Positions 49,816 through 61,184 of a stretch of 64,000 nucleotides of DNA are shown here, in pieces. A program made the translations under genes and the position numbers. Position 1 is the stretch's first letter. The number at the start of each line of letters is the position of its first letter. Under the pieces are notes generated by a model, which made no database searches, was not told where the DNA came from, and saw only the letters and a program-made list of their open reading frames with translations. Source of the DNA: Amblyornis subalaris (Eukaryota; Chordata; Aves; Passeriformes; Ptilonorhynchidae); assembly GCA_018881555.1 (NCBI GenBank), contig JACAXG010000007.1, forward strand, positions 10,172,435 through 10,236,434, written 5' to 3'.

Positions 49816-50370
49816 TCATTCCGAAATGATGTTCTTGGGTTCCAATGGTAAATGAGCCTCGAACACAGGATGTGACGGGTAGTGGTTATCAATCTCTGCT
49901 GTTATACCTAAGAGAGCTACTGCTAGCTCATTGCTTCGCGCACACATCTCGCGTAATAACACCAAGTTGATAGGTAGTACTATTTTATCAGGAGGACTCC
50001 CTCGAATGGCAATAAGCCGTGCTGTTCCTTTAAGGATAACAGTGCCAATAGCAGTCCACCACGTGGTTACAGTGCATTGTCCTTGTGCGGGGTGAAAAAT
50101 CCATTCAATGACCCCAGAGACCCACGGGTGCCCCGCTTGACTCCCTGCACACCCCACACTCACACAGGTTTCCCTCACCAGCTCAACCCCAGGTTTCCCA
50201 TAGCAGAGTCCCAGATGTCTTAAGTAATTAAATTGTGTTGCAGTAAAACCANAACAGCTCNAGCTGGTGCCTCTGGAGAGGTATCCCCTAAAAAGGAGTC
50301 CCAGGGTTTTTATTACCTCACAGTCTGTTTGCCCATTCCTATAGGGATATTTAGTCTGGGCTCTTCCCAA
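49816..50370 (-). pseudogene. pol: ERV pol: RT connection remnant plus unassigned 5' part
   Basis: The last third, from about 50,120 to 49,819, is the RT connection of a class II retrovirus: EWIFHP, then SPPDKIVLPINL, then IDNHYPSHPVF and the lead-in to RNase H. The RT polymerase domain, including the catalytic YxDD, is missing. The first 85 or so codons (50,370-50,120) stay in frame but are not RT. Their start reads NGQTDCEVIKTLGLLFRG, which weakly resembles a Gag matrix N-terminus, but the ATG is out of frame there. An internal deletion joining a gag start to late RT would explain this; so would plain non-coding DNA that happens to be open. The frame ends in a TGA at 49816-49818. Confidence 0.7.
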
Positions 50371-51824
50371 TGATCACTGGCACCTGCTGAGTCTCTGGGT
50401 GACCAGCCAGCCTTTGTCCAGGTCACAGCCCCTTGCCTGGGGCTCCAGTCCTTCCCCCCCACCCAGTGCCCAGCCTGCAGCTCCCACTGCAGCTACTCAC
50501 TGAGCTACCAGCACTACCTGTGTTCCTCAAACAGGCAGTTCTTGAANACGATGAAAACATCAGGGCATCTGTTTTAAAAGAATTTAGCTATTTGAAAAAA
50601 GCCCCTTCCTTTGCATAGGCTGGGGTCTGCATTTCTAGAGCACGTGAGGCTTCATCTTTTCATTTAATTGCGATTATGATCAATGGAATGGGTGCACACT
50701 GCAAGCAGCATTCCACAGATCCACTGGCATTAGCACCTGTGTGCACATAGGCACAGTCATGTAAGGAAATTGTAGAATACAAGCATATATAATACAACAT
50801 CTGCAAAGGGCCTATTTAATTAAACCCTTCCCATCCACAGGCAGAGTTGAAACAGTTCAAGATCCTAGATAAAAGGTGTCACGGAAGATAGACCTATTAT
50901 TTATCACACAGCAAGCAAGACCAAATATAAAAGACTAACCAATAGCCTTTCCAATCCCACACTGCCAGCTGGCACTAAATGATAAGTGAAAGTGCTGCAA
51001 AGTGCTTTTTTCCTTGCTTTTATAACNGTGCAATTTTAATATGTGGTGTATGGCACATTGCCATTTCCATTTTTTGAGTGCAAAAGCCTTGTACAGGGAA
51101 CAGGGAGTACAGCCAGAACCAATCTACCTAGAACTTTGAACTAAAATTCATTGTTTCATGGGTGAACAGCAAATGTTGGGGGTTTGGGTTTTTTTGGTTA
51201 TTCTTCATGTGCAACACCATGTATTTATTTGAACAAACTGTTAAACTTTTAATAAATGCATTATCATCAAGGGGCTCTCATTTATCTTCAACTCTGCTCG
51301 AATTCATTTCGCCAAAGCAATTCACAGCCACTCNTATACAAATTCTCATAGGAGCAGCAGAATCCCTCACACTACAGTCTGTGGTGGGTGGAGGCGTAGG
51401 ACTTTCAAATCTCAACACATATGGATGACACAGGAGTCACTGCATTCAGCCCTACTACTTATCTGTAGGATTAGACAGGGGAAGCTCTGATCGATTTGCC
51501 CTTGCTGTATCCAACCCCACATTCATAACCACCCTATTTCAGAGAGGTCAGCCTCAAGGACAAAGTATTTGGTGTTACAGACACTGTAGAAGGCACTTTT
51601 GTCTGAGAAGTGTGCATAGAAGTAGCTACTGATACAATGATAAGTATTCACACTTGTTTTCTAATACATACAAAAGGCAAACACAGATCACTGAAAGAAA
51701 AATCTTTTGATCCAACTTTATCCAGGGAATAATAACAATCAAAAAGAGAGTTGTAGTTACAAACCTACCCAAATAGCAGGGATGCAAGATTCTTGGTGAA
51801 TTTTACCTGTACGTGATTATCTGC

Positions 51825-51840
51825 GGGGTGGGGGGGGGGG
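51825..51840. repeat. Interrupted poly(G) tract
   Basis: GGGG, one T, then eleven G. It may form G-rich structure but lacks the four separated G runs of a canonical quadruplex. Confidence 0.85.
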
Positions 51841-53285
51841 TGTTATTTACAGTATTTGTGGTGCCTCAGTGTAAGCAGTTCCTCTTTCTGCATTTCAATT
51901 GCTAACTGAGCAGGATAAAAAGGCAGATTATGAGACAGACTTCTTTCAAAACCTAGAGACTCCCAAGACCATTGTAAGAAAACTGATAAGCAGGCTAGAA
52001 ACCTGAAAATTTGGGGATAATAGCGGGGATTAAAAATAAACACATCTCAGAATAAGACTAATGCTATTGCAGGTCGACATTGCAGAATTACACTGGCATA
52101 ACACAACACTGCTGTTGGGACCTGACTAAATGAACTGCTGCACTGCCTCTAAGACCAGACAACAATTACATTAAAAAAGCCACTGCACACAGAAACATTT
52201 TACAGAAAATACTGTTTTGTGAACATCTGCCTCTCAGTAAAACCAGGCAGTCCCTTAAAGTTCTGAACAGGAAATCCCCTTCTTCTCTGGCACCTGAATT
52301 CCCCCCTAAATTACACAGCTGAACTAAATCTCCTGAAATGAGTATACTGCAAAATCATAACTCTGAATCCGGGGGTTTGGTTTCCACTTAAACTATCATT
52401 TGTGTTACCTCCAGCAAATAAGAGCAGAAAGAATTATTTTAAAAATAATAGTCATGTTACCATTAGAAGCCCTTCTAATAATTTTGAAACCTTCAAGGGA
52501 AAATAATTTNCATATATATGTATATATAGGGTACAATTATAAAAAAAGAGCTGTGACCTGTCAAATTCATGCTTTTAGTGTCAAGTTCCTGAAAACATAT
52601 TGTGTTATTTTAGTAAAACAAATTATTTCTAATATTCTTTAGAATGAACACACAAGATACGAGAAAATATATTTTTTGAGGGAAGATTAAGCAACCATAA
52701 ATCTTACTGACTCCAAACAGAAATCCTTCATGACATAATCCTGCAAAAGTTCAAGACTCATACAGTTGAAATAAGACTCAAGAAAGTTTAAACTGTCTTC
52801 TCCACATGAAAAAGACGGTAGTGGAATTAGAATGCACCAGGACTATGGAAGCAACAAACAAAAAAGTTCCAGAAAACAGAAAACGTAACAGTTGGCTAAA
52901 GGAAAATAGAATCATACCTAAAAAGCTAAGATATAAGCCTAAGATATAAATAACTTATCTTTTATATAAGTAGGAATGTGACTTGGTTGTGGAAGACACA
53001 TAGACCAAGAGTACAAAAAAAATTGTACCTCAGAGAATGCCACCAGATAAAATTACTAAAAAATTTAACAGCCAATTCTGTTATAACACTTAATAAAAAC
53101 ACAGTGTGTTGTATGTCTGCTACTAAGGGAGAGATCCTCCTGAATGCAAATGTTTTCTCAACCACAGCCCACATGAAAAAGGAAAAATTAGAGAAAACTC
53201 CCAAAAGTATCTGACCTCATGGCAGGTGGGGGTGTTAGTATTCTCAGACTCCCATTTAACTCAGCTCTGTGTTGAGACACACATA

Positions 53286-53321
53286 CACGTTTTTATCACC
53301 ATCATCATCACGTTTTTATCA
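53286..53321. repeat. 13-bp direct repeat pair
   Basis: CACGTTTTTATCA occurs at 53286-53298 and again at 53309-53321, separated by an ATC-rich spacer. Each copy is exact. Confidence 0.85.
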
Positions 53322-54683
53322 GCATCACAAGCTGCTTGTAGTAGAGAACCTAAAGGTAAAAAGCCAAAAACAACCAAACCAAAATGTGTATTTATTATAA
53401 CCAAGGCAGTGTCTGCGAGATGCACTGACATGCTGAAAGCATGGTGATTTTAGAATATTTTTGGAGTCTCATAAGCCTTAACTGGTTTTGTATATTAGCC
53501 TGCAGAAGACTGCATTGATTATTTCCAACACCGTAGTACTTGATGCTCTGCCAAAGAGCAGGACTACACTGAGCCATGGGCAGACACGNAACTAATTAAG
53601 GTGCAAATAAAGCTCAGAGAGGATGATAGTTTATACCAATTGCTTTTCTAGAATTGTCTACAGTTGTGTATTTGACATTGGAAATGCCTTAAGTGAAATT
53701 CTTACTAGAAAAAAGTCAGTAGTATATTAGTAGACAGTGACAGAAGTAGACAAATTCTCCACTGGGAATGGAAGAAGGGTGGGACTTTCCTCTTAAGTAC
53801 AAATCTGAAGGGAAAAAAATTAATTCACACAGTCTCTGCTAGTTCCATTGCTTGAAACTGAATGGCAGTGCAGCTATTGACCACATTAGGTCCCGCCCAA
53901 GCACAGAGTTGGTACTCATCTGTTTATACTGCTGGCTAAAATCCAACTCAGAAAAAGCAAAATATCTGCATGACTATCAAGAGTTTTTGAAGGCAATACT
54001 CTTGTACAGACATTAATTTAAATTTCACTTAAATGCACTGATCTCTATTTGCATGTATTTGTCCTTCAAAATTATTTTAATAGGCTAATTATATTCTGGG
54101 CACAATACACTTGTAATGCTGTAGATAACCTCCCCAGAGCTAAAAGGCTGCATTTGGAGTCCCTTTTTTTCTCCACTAAGTAAAAAGAAATAAGTTATGT
54201 TCTTCAGTTTCTGTCTACAACGTACCATTATGTTACTCAGGATTTACAGCAGGCTAATACCAACAACTCAATCCTAAATCAGGCAGTGGCATCTCCTTGC
54301 AATTCTAAGCTCTCAGAAGGGAAACAGGGAACTGTTGCCCTGTGAGGAATTTAAGATTTGAGGAGAATGCTCCAAAACCAGAGATGAAATCCACTAATAA
54401 AGAAATACAGAGCTATTTATCAATTTACTTATATAAGCCATTTTCTTAAAGTAAATGAGAAATGTGTGATTACTTTTTTTAATAAAACTAAATTAGATGA
54501 ACATCAATACCTGTTTATCTGACCCTTTGGAGAACACAATCTCCACTTTATTTAGGTTTCTTACAACACACATACCAGGATATCCCTCTAAGTAATCAAA
54601 TACCCATTTACTCTGCATTTCTTAAGAGACTGGGGAGTACTAAGGTATTATATAATCAGTCAGTTGTGGGGGCGGGGAAACCA

Positions 54684-54743
54684 ACTTGATATTAGCTTGT
54701 AGGATGGACTGTAACTTGGTATTACCTTCTAGGACAGACTGTG
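54684..54743. repeat. 30-bp imperfect tandem duplication
   Basis: Two adjacent 30-bp units starting ACTTGATATTAG and ACTTGGTATTAC agree at 24 of 30 positions. The level of divergence suggests an old local duplication. Confidence 0.8.
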
Positions 54744-56504
54744 TCACCCATCATTACATGAAATTCTTTAGAAACAGGAAAAGGAAAACAGTGATTCTGA
54801 CAGCACCTTTGTGGCTTTCCTCATATGCTCTCTTCAAACTCCCTCACATTATGAAACAATCCTGACCACCGAATTTTTCTATCACTCCTCTTTTTCTTCT
54901 GCCTTTCCACAGAGCATAATATATATATACACACTACCATTGGACAGAAGAATTTTTCCTCCTGTGAAGAAACTCTCTCAAAATGAGATGACTCATTTTT
55001 TCCTTCTCTTGATCATGTAAGCGAAGGGCAGAACCAGTCCTTCAAAATATGTCTGAACTACTTGGAAACAACCAATTCAGTTATGTTAAAAGTGATGCTA
55101 TTTCTAGCATATAATCAGTGCTCAAAGGGAGTGCAGTATCTGGATTTATGGGGCAGTACTTGGGGGATGTCTGGGCCAGAAACACCCACCCATCAGAATA
55201 TTCCTTATCTGAGAGAAACACCAGCACATTTTTTCCTTAGGAAAGCAGGAAGCTAAAAGGTAGAAAATCCTGCTTTATAGGTAGCTCTCAGCTGACCCAT
55301 GAGTGTGTTCAGAAAGCCTTGTGGTTTGCTGGTAATTGAGGTACAACACAAATTGTGAACCACCTTCCCACGTGGGTGGTAGGTGAGCTGGGGATCTGAA
55401 AAATCAGCAGGATGGAGAAGGCAGAGCAGCTGCCTCACACTTTTAAAAGGTCCTGCTTTTCTGTGTAGTAGAAGCTGTAGGGTCACAGAACTGTGCTGAA
55501 GCACAGGCTTCATCCTATTTTGGTTAAGTGCTGAGACTTCTTAGAGTTTTCTTAATCTGGGAGCACCATCTGCCCAGCTTTGGTTCTCCTCAGAACTCGA
55601 GCAAGAACTACAAAACAAAACAAAAAAATGCTGGTACAGCATGTAGCTGTGTGCTGCCCCACTTCAAATGCAGCCTATGAATGTTTCACTGCTTTTTCCT
55701 CTTCAAACTGCAAACCTATTAAAAATAAATCACAAAGGAATGTACAGAAAGTTACACATCCCAATACAGATAGTAGTCATAACAATAAGAAATTAGGCCT
55801 GAAATTAGCATAACTGCACTGGCACAAAATAAAAGCAGTCATCTCATTTTGAGAAAGTTTCTTCACAGAAAATGCTAATAATGGGAAAAATTCTGAGATT
55901 ATTTAATTTTTGATGTCCTTGTTTTAATAAAGCATTGGTGGTTTGCTGTGAACCTAGACACTCATTTTAGGACTGCAAGTCTGTGCTTGCTATAAGCATA
56001 AAGTATGATTTGCACCCTTTGGTGCACCAAAGCAAAAAGAGACTTTGTCTCATGAACTGTGGTTAGACTAGCTCAATCAAAATAATTCCATGAAGCCCAT
56101 GAAAACTTTATATATTACAGGTGTACATTTGGCCCCATTTCTCCTTTGATCCCTATTAACATAAATAATTGCCTTATTTTAGAATCCACGGCAAGCAGGT
56201 TCCACCACAGAGGAGTTGGCAGTGGGCAACAAGTTCCTGCTGAATATACACGCAGTCATTACAGTGTCCTGCTCAAGATGGACTTCTGCACGAAGCCAGG
56301 CTAAATAGGATGATGCCCTTCTGGAACAAATATAAGCAGCTGGCAATATTCTGTCATCCCCTATAACAGGGGGAAAAAAATCTGCGTTTGTTTTTAAGAC
56401 TGCTATGAATTTAGTAGACACAATACATATAAGAAGACTTTGGGAAAGAAAGACAATATCAATGTGTCTTGATGGCCTGAAGTGAGGCCTGGGTCCAACA
56501 CAAA

Positions 56505-56845
56505 ACCACAGAATGGTTTGGGCTGGAAGGGATCTTAAAGATCATCCCAGTTCCAACCTCCCTGCCATGGGCAGGGACACCTCCCACTAGACCAGGTTGC
56601 TTAGAGCCCCATCCAATATGTTCTTGAGCATTTCCAGGGATGTGGAATCCACAGCTTCTCTGGGCAACCTGTCCCAGTGCCTCACTACCCTCCCAGTAAC
56701 CCCTTTCTTCCTAATATCTAATCTAAACCAGAGCTGGATGCAGCACTCCAGGTGGGGTCTCACAAGAGTGGGGTAAAGGTGCAGAATTACATCCCTCAGC
56801 CTGCTGGTCATGCATTTTTTGATGTAACCCAAGCAGCTGCATCAG
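56505..56845 (-). mobile_element. CR1 LINE 3' fragment with internal deletion
   Basis: A CR1 3' end on the minus strand. The plus strand begins ACCACAGAATGGTTTGGGC and continues through the blocks shared with the 35.6-kb copy up to CTAATCTAAACC near 56729. It then jumps directly to AGAGCTGGATGCAGCACTCC, a block that in the 22.2-kb copy lies about 265 bp further on. The minus-strand translation of the far part contains LVRPHLECCIQLW, matching the conserved end of the CR1 ORF2 reverse transcriptase region. So this copy has lost an internal segment, or derives from a deleted source element. Confidence 0.92.
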
Positions 56846-58146
56846 AAGAGAATTCAAGTTCTGGTGTTCTTTTTTTTTTCTTTCTTTACTTCTCATCATT
56901 TGTGCTACAGTCTTAGTTAATTGAACATTTCTTAGTATTTGGGATGTTTTCCGCTGCTGATGGCTTTGACCTTTCCCAGCAGTCCCTGTGCTCTCACTCC
57001 TCTTAAGTGATAAGAGGCTACAGTCAATAAGAAATCTTTGAAAATGCTAGTGCCATGGCACTGTACCTTAAGTTAACCTTTCACTTTAAGAAGACTTATT
57101 TTAGCTTGAATGATTGACATAGCACTGACAGCATCTGAATACAGCATTTCCAATACTGGGAATATTTTTCCAGGGAAAGCAAGAATATGAGCCAAGCAAT
57201 CAAGTAACTTCTGCTGATTTATGTGGAAGTATTTATTGTTTTCATTTTATTAGGAGTGAGTTTTCACAATTAATGCAATCATCAACTCCAATGTTGCCTC
57301 ACAGCTGTTGTTTTACATCATAATCATGTATTAAGGAATTTTACTTAGATCAGGATTAAAAAAAAAAGAAAATTGTTTGCAATTTTTATCCTATGAACAC
57401 AGTTGCAAACTTGTATGGAACTGATTAATTCTTTATATGGGTATTAAAGTTGTATAAATTTTGAGGTCACACAGTCCTGCAGAGTTTACGGAGACAGTCA
57501 GCTCCATCTGAACACAATTCCTTCACTATCTTGGTAATCTTAGAGACTTGCACATGTACAGAAGCCTCTTTTGCAAAAACCAACAGTAATAATTGCTTTT
57601 CATACACCACCACAATAACGGCTGTACTTATTCCAAGTACTTTTAAAGCTGTAATCCCTACTTAAACAAAATGTCATTGAAAGTACTTGAAGGAGCTGAG
57701 TGAGGAACCAAACCAACTGAGCACATGCAAGAGGAAAAAGAGGTTAACCTGCAGACTCCATTAAGCACAGGGTAGGTTAAAGAAGGAAACCCAGAACTAG
57801 AACTCCACAACCACATTTGATTGCCCCTTGTTTTTTAATCCCAGCTTCAGGCTTAAAATGCAGACTGCACCATAGAGAACAATCTTCTAAACTCTGTAAC
57901 CATCCAGACAAAACACAATATGATAGAACCGGACAGTGGTTTCTGTAACAAAGAAGTACACTAGAATGCTCTTCAATTTTCAGGCAGAAAATGAATTACA
58001 GGATTTTCCACAGGATAACAATGCACTACTCTGAAAGGCTGCCATCCTGTGGCACTTTAGGGATGCTGTAGTAGCTCACTGCCCAGAGTTAATGGTTTCT
58101 ACACTCTGAACCGGAAAACATGTGTCCAAGACCGACTAAACACTCC

Positions 58147-58163
58147 TTTTTTTTTTTTTTTTT
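58147..58163. repeat. T17 homopolymer
   Basis: Seventeen uninterrupted T. No adjacent retrogene body was recognised on the minus strand. Confidence 0.9.
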
Positions 58164-58362
58164 AATATGTTTAGGTAGTTTCAAGAGAAGACTCTGGCCT
58201 CTTATGAATTAACTGTATCATAGCACAGCTTATAAGAAGGGGCTCAGTTAAAGTTTTTTATTTTATTTCCATCAAAAGAACCAATGAATGTAACTTCCAT
58301 AACCTGAAAATATTCTACGGTACTGCTGCCATATTCAGCCAAAAATTGCAGCTGCTGAACGA

Positions 58363-58376
58363 ACACACACACACAC
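58363..58376. repeat. (AC)7 microsatellite
   Basis: Seven uninterrupted AC units. Confidence 0.9.
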
Positions 58377-61153
58377 AAATATTCTTTATAGAACAGGTAG
58401 GGAAAATTAAGTTGCTTGCAGTATCAATTAGTACGTTGTCAGTAAGCTGTGCATATGAGTTAGAATCTATTTCCTTGTATTTTTGTTCCCCTAAAAATCC
58501 TAAATTAAGATGAGCTTGCAACTACTATAAAATAAAATTCCATAGCAAATAATCACAGAAAAAAAATACAACTTCACTCTTCAGAGAGCCTTTGTTAAAA
58601 GGCCAGAGAAAAATGGCTACTTGAGAAATCTTTCCTCTGTCGGTTTAGAAGTGATAAAGAAGCAACACACAGCTCTTAGAAACACATACAAAGTTTAAAT
58701 TTTAGTTGCTTGAAATACATCTCAGTTACGTGAACGAGACTCCTGTCTTAAGATGTTATATAAGCTGTGTATATATTTTATCCCCTCAAAAAACTTCCTT
58801 CAGGTCCCAGGCAGTTAGTTCAGCTTTCTTATGCCCACACTCTGTTATATCAAGGATAAAGTAGTCCATCCATGGCCCTGGCCTCGATTTCTTCTTCCTG
58901 GGCTGGCTTTTTGATTTACTCTCTGCTGCCAGGTAGTATTACTTCACTGGAGATGTGGTTCTCTGTACTGTTTTTCTATCCTTATGCCCCAGTCCCATGC
59001 TATTTTTTAAATTGTACTGTTGAAGCTTTTAAGAACTAACCATAATTCTCTCCTCCAGTGTCCCTTGAAGCACCAACCACCTTTAAAAGTGCACAGAGCA
59101 GGAGCCCTGCAGCAGTACCAACCCACACCTGCCTATGCGTGTAGTGTTATTGGAACATTAATCTGCTCTTCCCCATCCAGACCCAGGGACACAGTCCATT
59201 CCACACCTGCCTTCAATCTACAATTGCCTTTCCACAACCAGAAGGGCATGAATTTCCATTCAGACTACAGCATTTCCTCCTCTCAATCCTGGCTGACACA
59301 ATCTTCTTTAAAAACTAGTTTCAAACCATTTAATGTTCATTAGTCTTTTCAGGTTGATGAAGCCTTCACTCTGAGCGGGAAATAAACTTTCCCTTACAAA
59401 AACCCCAACACCCTAAATTCTAATTCCAGTGGTCTCAGCATCCTAGTCAAATATTCACTACATATTTTCATTATAGCAGGGAACACTCTAGAACACTTTT
59501 CTGTTTAATCTTACCTTACAGGATTCAGCTCTGGAAGCTTCACGAGTCACAGTGTTTTTAACCTTGCAGGAAGCACACATACAAGGAGATAGGAGATAAG
59601 ATAGTCTTTCTCCTCCTGCTTTTGCTACTGAATTAACTTTAGGACATAAGGAAAGTTATAGAAGACAAGGAAGGAAAACCAGCCTGCATCAGAGCAATTA
59701 CACTCACCTGTTGTACTGCTTCTCCAATCCCCTTTCTTGACTTGAGGAAGAGGAGACTGGGAAATGCCACAGCTGAAGTTAAAGTGTTTCAGGTGAATTC
59801 AGTAATTGCAAGCAAGGGCCAGTGCCCATCATTTAGAAGAGAGGGTGCAGTAAGTGGGATTCATATTCTATGCATACATTGTAAAACTATAACGAATCAT
59901 ATAGCTTAATGGACTGGCTGTCCTTCTCACAGCGAGGAAATCTGATTTTGATAAGTTTTGGTTGTTTGGCTGGCTGGTTTCAGCCCAGTGTGATTATTTA
60001 GTAAAACGATTACCTATCATTGCAAAATATTACATTATCTGCAGCTTCACCACTAGTTTTCTTTGTTTAATCTTCTTTTATTTGGCAAAATGATATAAAA
60101 CAAGGCTGAGTTGTGGGGTTTTTGCTGTAATCCATCTTTCCTTTATATAGTTCTGCTTCACTTGCAGCTACCACAATTTACTGTATCCCAGGTGAAAAGA
60201 CTAATATCTTAATTACTCTGTAAACTTCTTTTAGAAGCTTGGGGTCTGCACCTGGTTGTATGGGTTACAAAGAGAATTAACTTTAAGTGACATCTTGTTA
60301 TTATCTCCTCAACTTAGGTTAGGTGCACCATAACAGCTTTACACATCCAGAATCTCCAGAAGGAACAACAAGCTCCATGGCTTCTTAGACTCCCTAAAGC
60401 TTCAGTCCACCCCAAACCTGCACAAATATGATTGGCCACAAATAAATTCCAGAAGGCTGTACTAAATCAGCTGACAGCCCATGCTTTGAAAGGCACAATA
60501 TACATACTTCTGAGACCCCAACATTCCCAAGAACTAGAATCCTAGTGAAACTAAATCTTTGCCAGAATGGCTGGTGAAACTTTCCTAAGAGCAAGACCCT
60601 AATAAACTGGCCTAGACCTTTTGCAGCTAATTTTGTTGTCTAATACAGTAGTTTCCTTTGCATATTTCTCAGCTTAATTTTTCTGCTCTAATCTTCTTCA
60701 GCTACGGGTAATTAATTAATGAACACATCAAAAAGATTTAGCCAAGGGGCTCAGTTTGGGATTGCAATTCTCATTTCCATTTGAGAAGCTTCAAATTTTA
60801 GTTCATATAGCAGTCATTGCCAGATTTTGTAACAGCAAACTCAATTTCCTTTCTTCTGAGCAAACAAGGAAACAAAAAGCAGCATTTTCTCCTCCTAGTC
60901 CAGTGGGTGAATCCCTGAGCTCAGCAGTAAACACCTTCCCTAGTATTTGTGAATTTGGCATTTGCAGTAACTGAGGGCAGGCATTCTGCTTGGCATTTTG
61001 TAGTATAGTGTTCTTTCTGTTATTAACAGCTGATGAAGACTGTTGGCACCAGTACAGAGCTCTCAACATGCTTTGGATGATAGGAGCTGGAACGTGACTT
61101 AATGGAAAACTTCCTTCAAAATGAAGTAAACAAACCTGCAAAGAGGGATATAG

Positions 61154-61184
61154 CAATATTACCGTGTATATTACAGTAATATTG
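61154..61184. repeat. 9-bp perfect inverted repeat with nested arms
   Basis: CAATATTAC and GTAATATTG are exact reverse complements around a 13-base spacer, which itself contains TGTA...TACA. The stem is AT-rich, so it could be chance in this base composition. Confidence 0.75.

Larger units (their letters stand above)
46185..50370 (-). mobile_element. 5'-truncated class II endogenous retrovirus (beta-like pol, alpha-like env)
   Basis: Read on the minus strand: a remnant of the RT connection, RNase H, integrase, an extra frame, env, polypurine tract and 3' LTR. The retroviral part clearly starts at about 50,120; the 250 bases to its right (to 50,370) are in the same open frame but are not assigned. 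Gag, protease and most of RT are absent, and I found no sequence matching the 3' LTR to the right of 50,370. Pol has two in-frame TGA codons, so the element cannot produce a functional Pol. Env and the extra frame are open apart from undetermined single bases. Connection and RNase H resemble betaretrovirus/ERVK types, whereas the Env transmembrane subunit is alpharetrovirus-like, implying a recombinant or mosaic lineage. Without a second LTR, neither insertion age nor target duplication can be read. Confidence 0.93.
50375..56500. other. No gene recognised (right of the ERV)
   Basis: No 5' LTR, primer binding site, CR1 or supportable exon was seen. The first 200 bases are GC-richer than their surroundings and hold no element I recognise. 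Further right are an interrupted poly(G) (51825-51840), an AT-repeat patch (about 52511-52528), a 13-bp direct repeat pair (53286-53298 and 53309-53321) and a 30-bp imperfect tandem duplication (54684-54743). Confidence 0.55.
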
